A program made the position numbers and the translations under genes. A stretch of DNA of 14,339 bases from an uncultured Clostridia bacterium (GTDB lineage Bacteria; Bacillota; Clostridia; TANB77; CAG-508), in NCBI GenBank assembly GCA_944393455.1, contig CALYAH010000123.1:1-14339 (forward strand), written 5' to 3'. The notes under the pieces are model-generated. The model was not told where the DNA came from and searched no databases. It worked only from the letters and a program-made list of their open reading frames with translations. Position 1 is the first letter of the stretch. Each line of letters opens with the position of its first letter. Shown in pieces: positions 14,240 through 14,339 of the stretch.

Positions 14240-14339
14240 TGAATCGTAATCCTATCCATTCATTTACTTCTATGTCATTTTCATGTTCATCATCCCCGTA
14301 GTCTTACGATTACAAATATATGGTCATAATCATTATTAG
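14240..14339 (-). pseudogene. Upstream fragments of the metallopeptidase gene in two other frames
   Basis: Reading the minus strand from 14337 gives NNDYDHIFVIVRLRG, then stop codons. One frame over, from the GGGG run near 14293-14296, it gives DDEHENDIEVNEWIG. One further frame over, from about 14251, it gives DYDSMDYYGIGFSNIRLP, which joins the 150-residue open frame. Each segment looks protein-like and ends where the next begins. Two single-base insertions (one in the G run, one near 14245-14255) would explain this. The stretch could be a pseudogene or contain sequencing errors near a contig end. Confidence 0.5.

Overview
The window is AT-rich DNA (clearly under one third GC by eye) with strong AAGGAGG-type ribosome binding sites, short gaps between genes and TAA stops. 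The gene families and their order point to a low-GC Firmicute of the Clostridia type. The standard code is used: TGG encodes the conserved Trp residues and TGA is not needed as Trp. Every convincing gene lies on the minus strand, so transcription runs from high to low coordinates. Genus and species cannot be told from the sequence alone.

Reading in the direction of transcription from the right edge: (1) 13787-14339 holds a putative HExxH zinc peptidase whose upstream part is spread over three reading frames, so it looks broken or wrongly sequenced near the window edge. (2) 13731-9480 is a probable operon: queA (GTG start), a small three-helix membrane protein, tgt, and a membrane-anchored WG-repeat protein with an Asn-rich tail. 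queA and tgt are the two tRNA queuosine enzymes that act in sequence. The operon ends at a hairpin terminator near 9428-9460. (3) 9154-2850 is a type II fatty acid synthesis operon in the order fabH-fabD-fabG-fabF-accB-fabZ-accC, closed by a perfect 18-bp stem terminator. It covers initiation, malonyl transfer, elongation, first reduction, dehydration and the biotin half of acetyl-CoA carboxylase. Acyl carrier protein, an enoyl reductase and the carboxyltransferase subunits are absent from the window. (4) 2686-1394 is a single GT4 glycosyltransferase resembling glycogen synthases, with its own promoter and terminator. (5) 745-1 is era, cut by the left edge inside its KH domain.

The least expected content is non-coding. 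A 404-bp imperfect palindrome (941-1344) fills the gap between the glycosyltransferase terminator and the era promoter. A second, unrelated palindrome of about 161 bp (9259-9419) fills the equivalent gap between the WG-repeat gene terminator and the fab promoter. In addition, four 30-31 nt hairpins share the loop core GGGACRGA but have two different stem sequences. They lie within the fab and queA-tgt operons, upstream of accC, accB, tgt and queA. One supplies the last codons of the peptidase-like ORF and another touches the fabF stop codon. Together they look like small dispersed palindromic repeats that have colonised short intergenic gaps of this genome.
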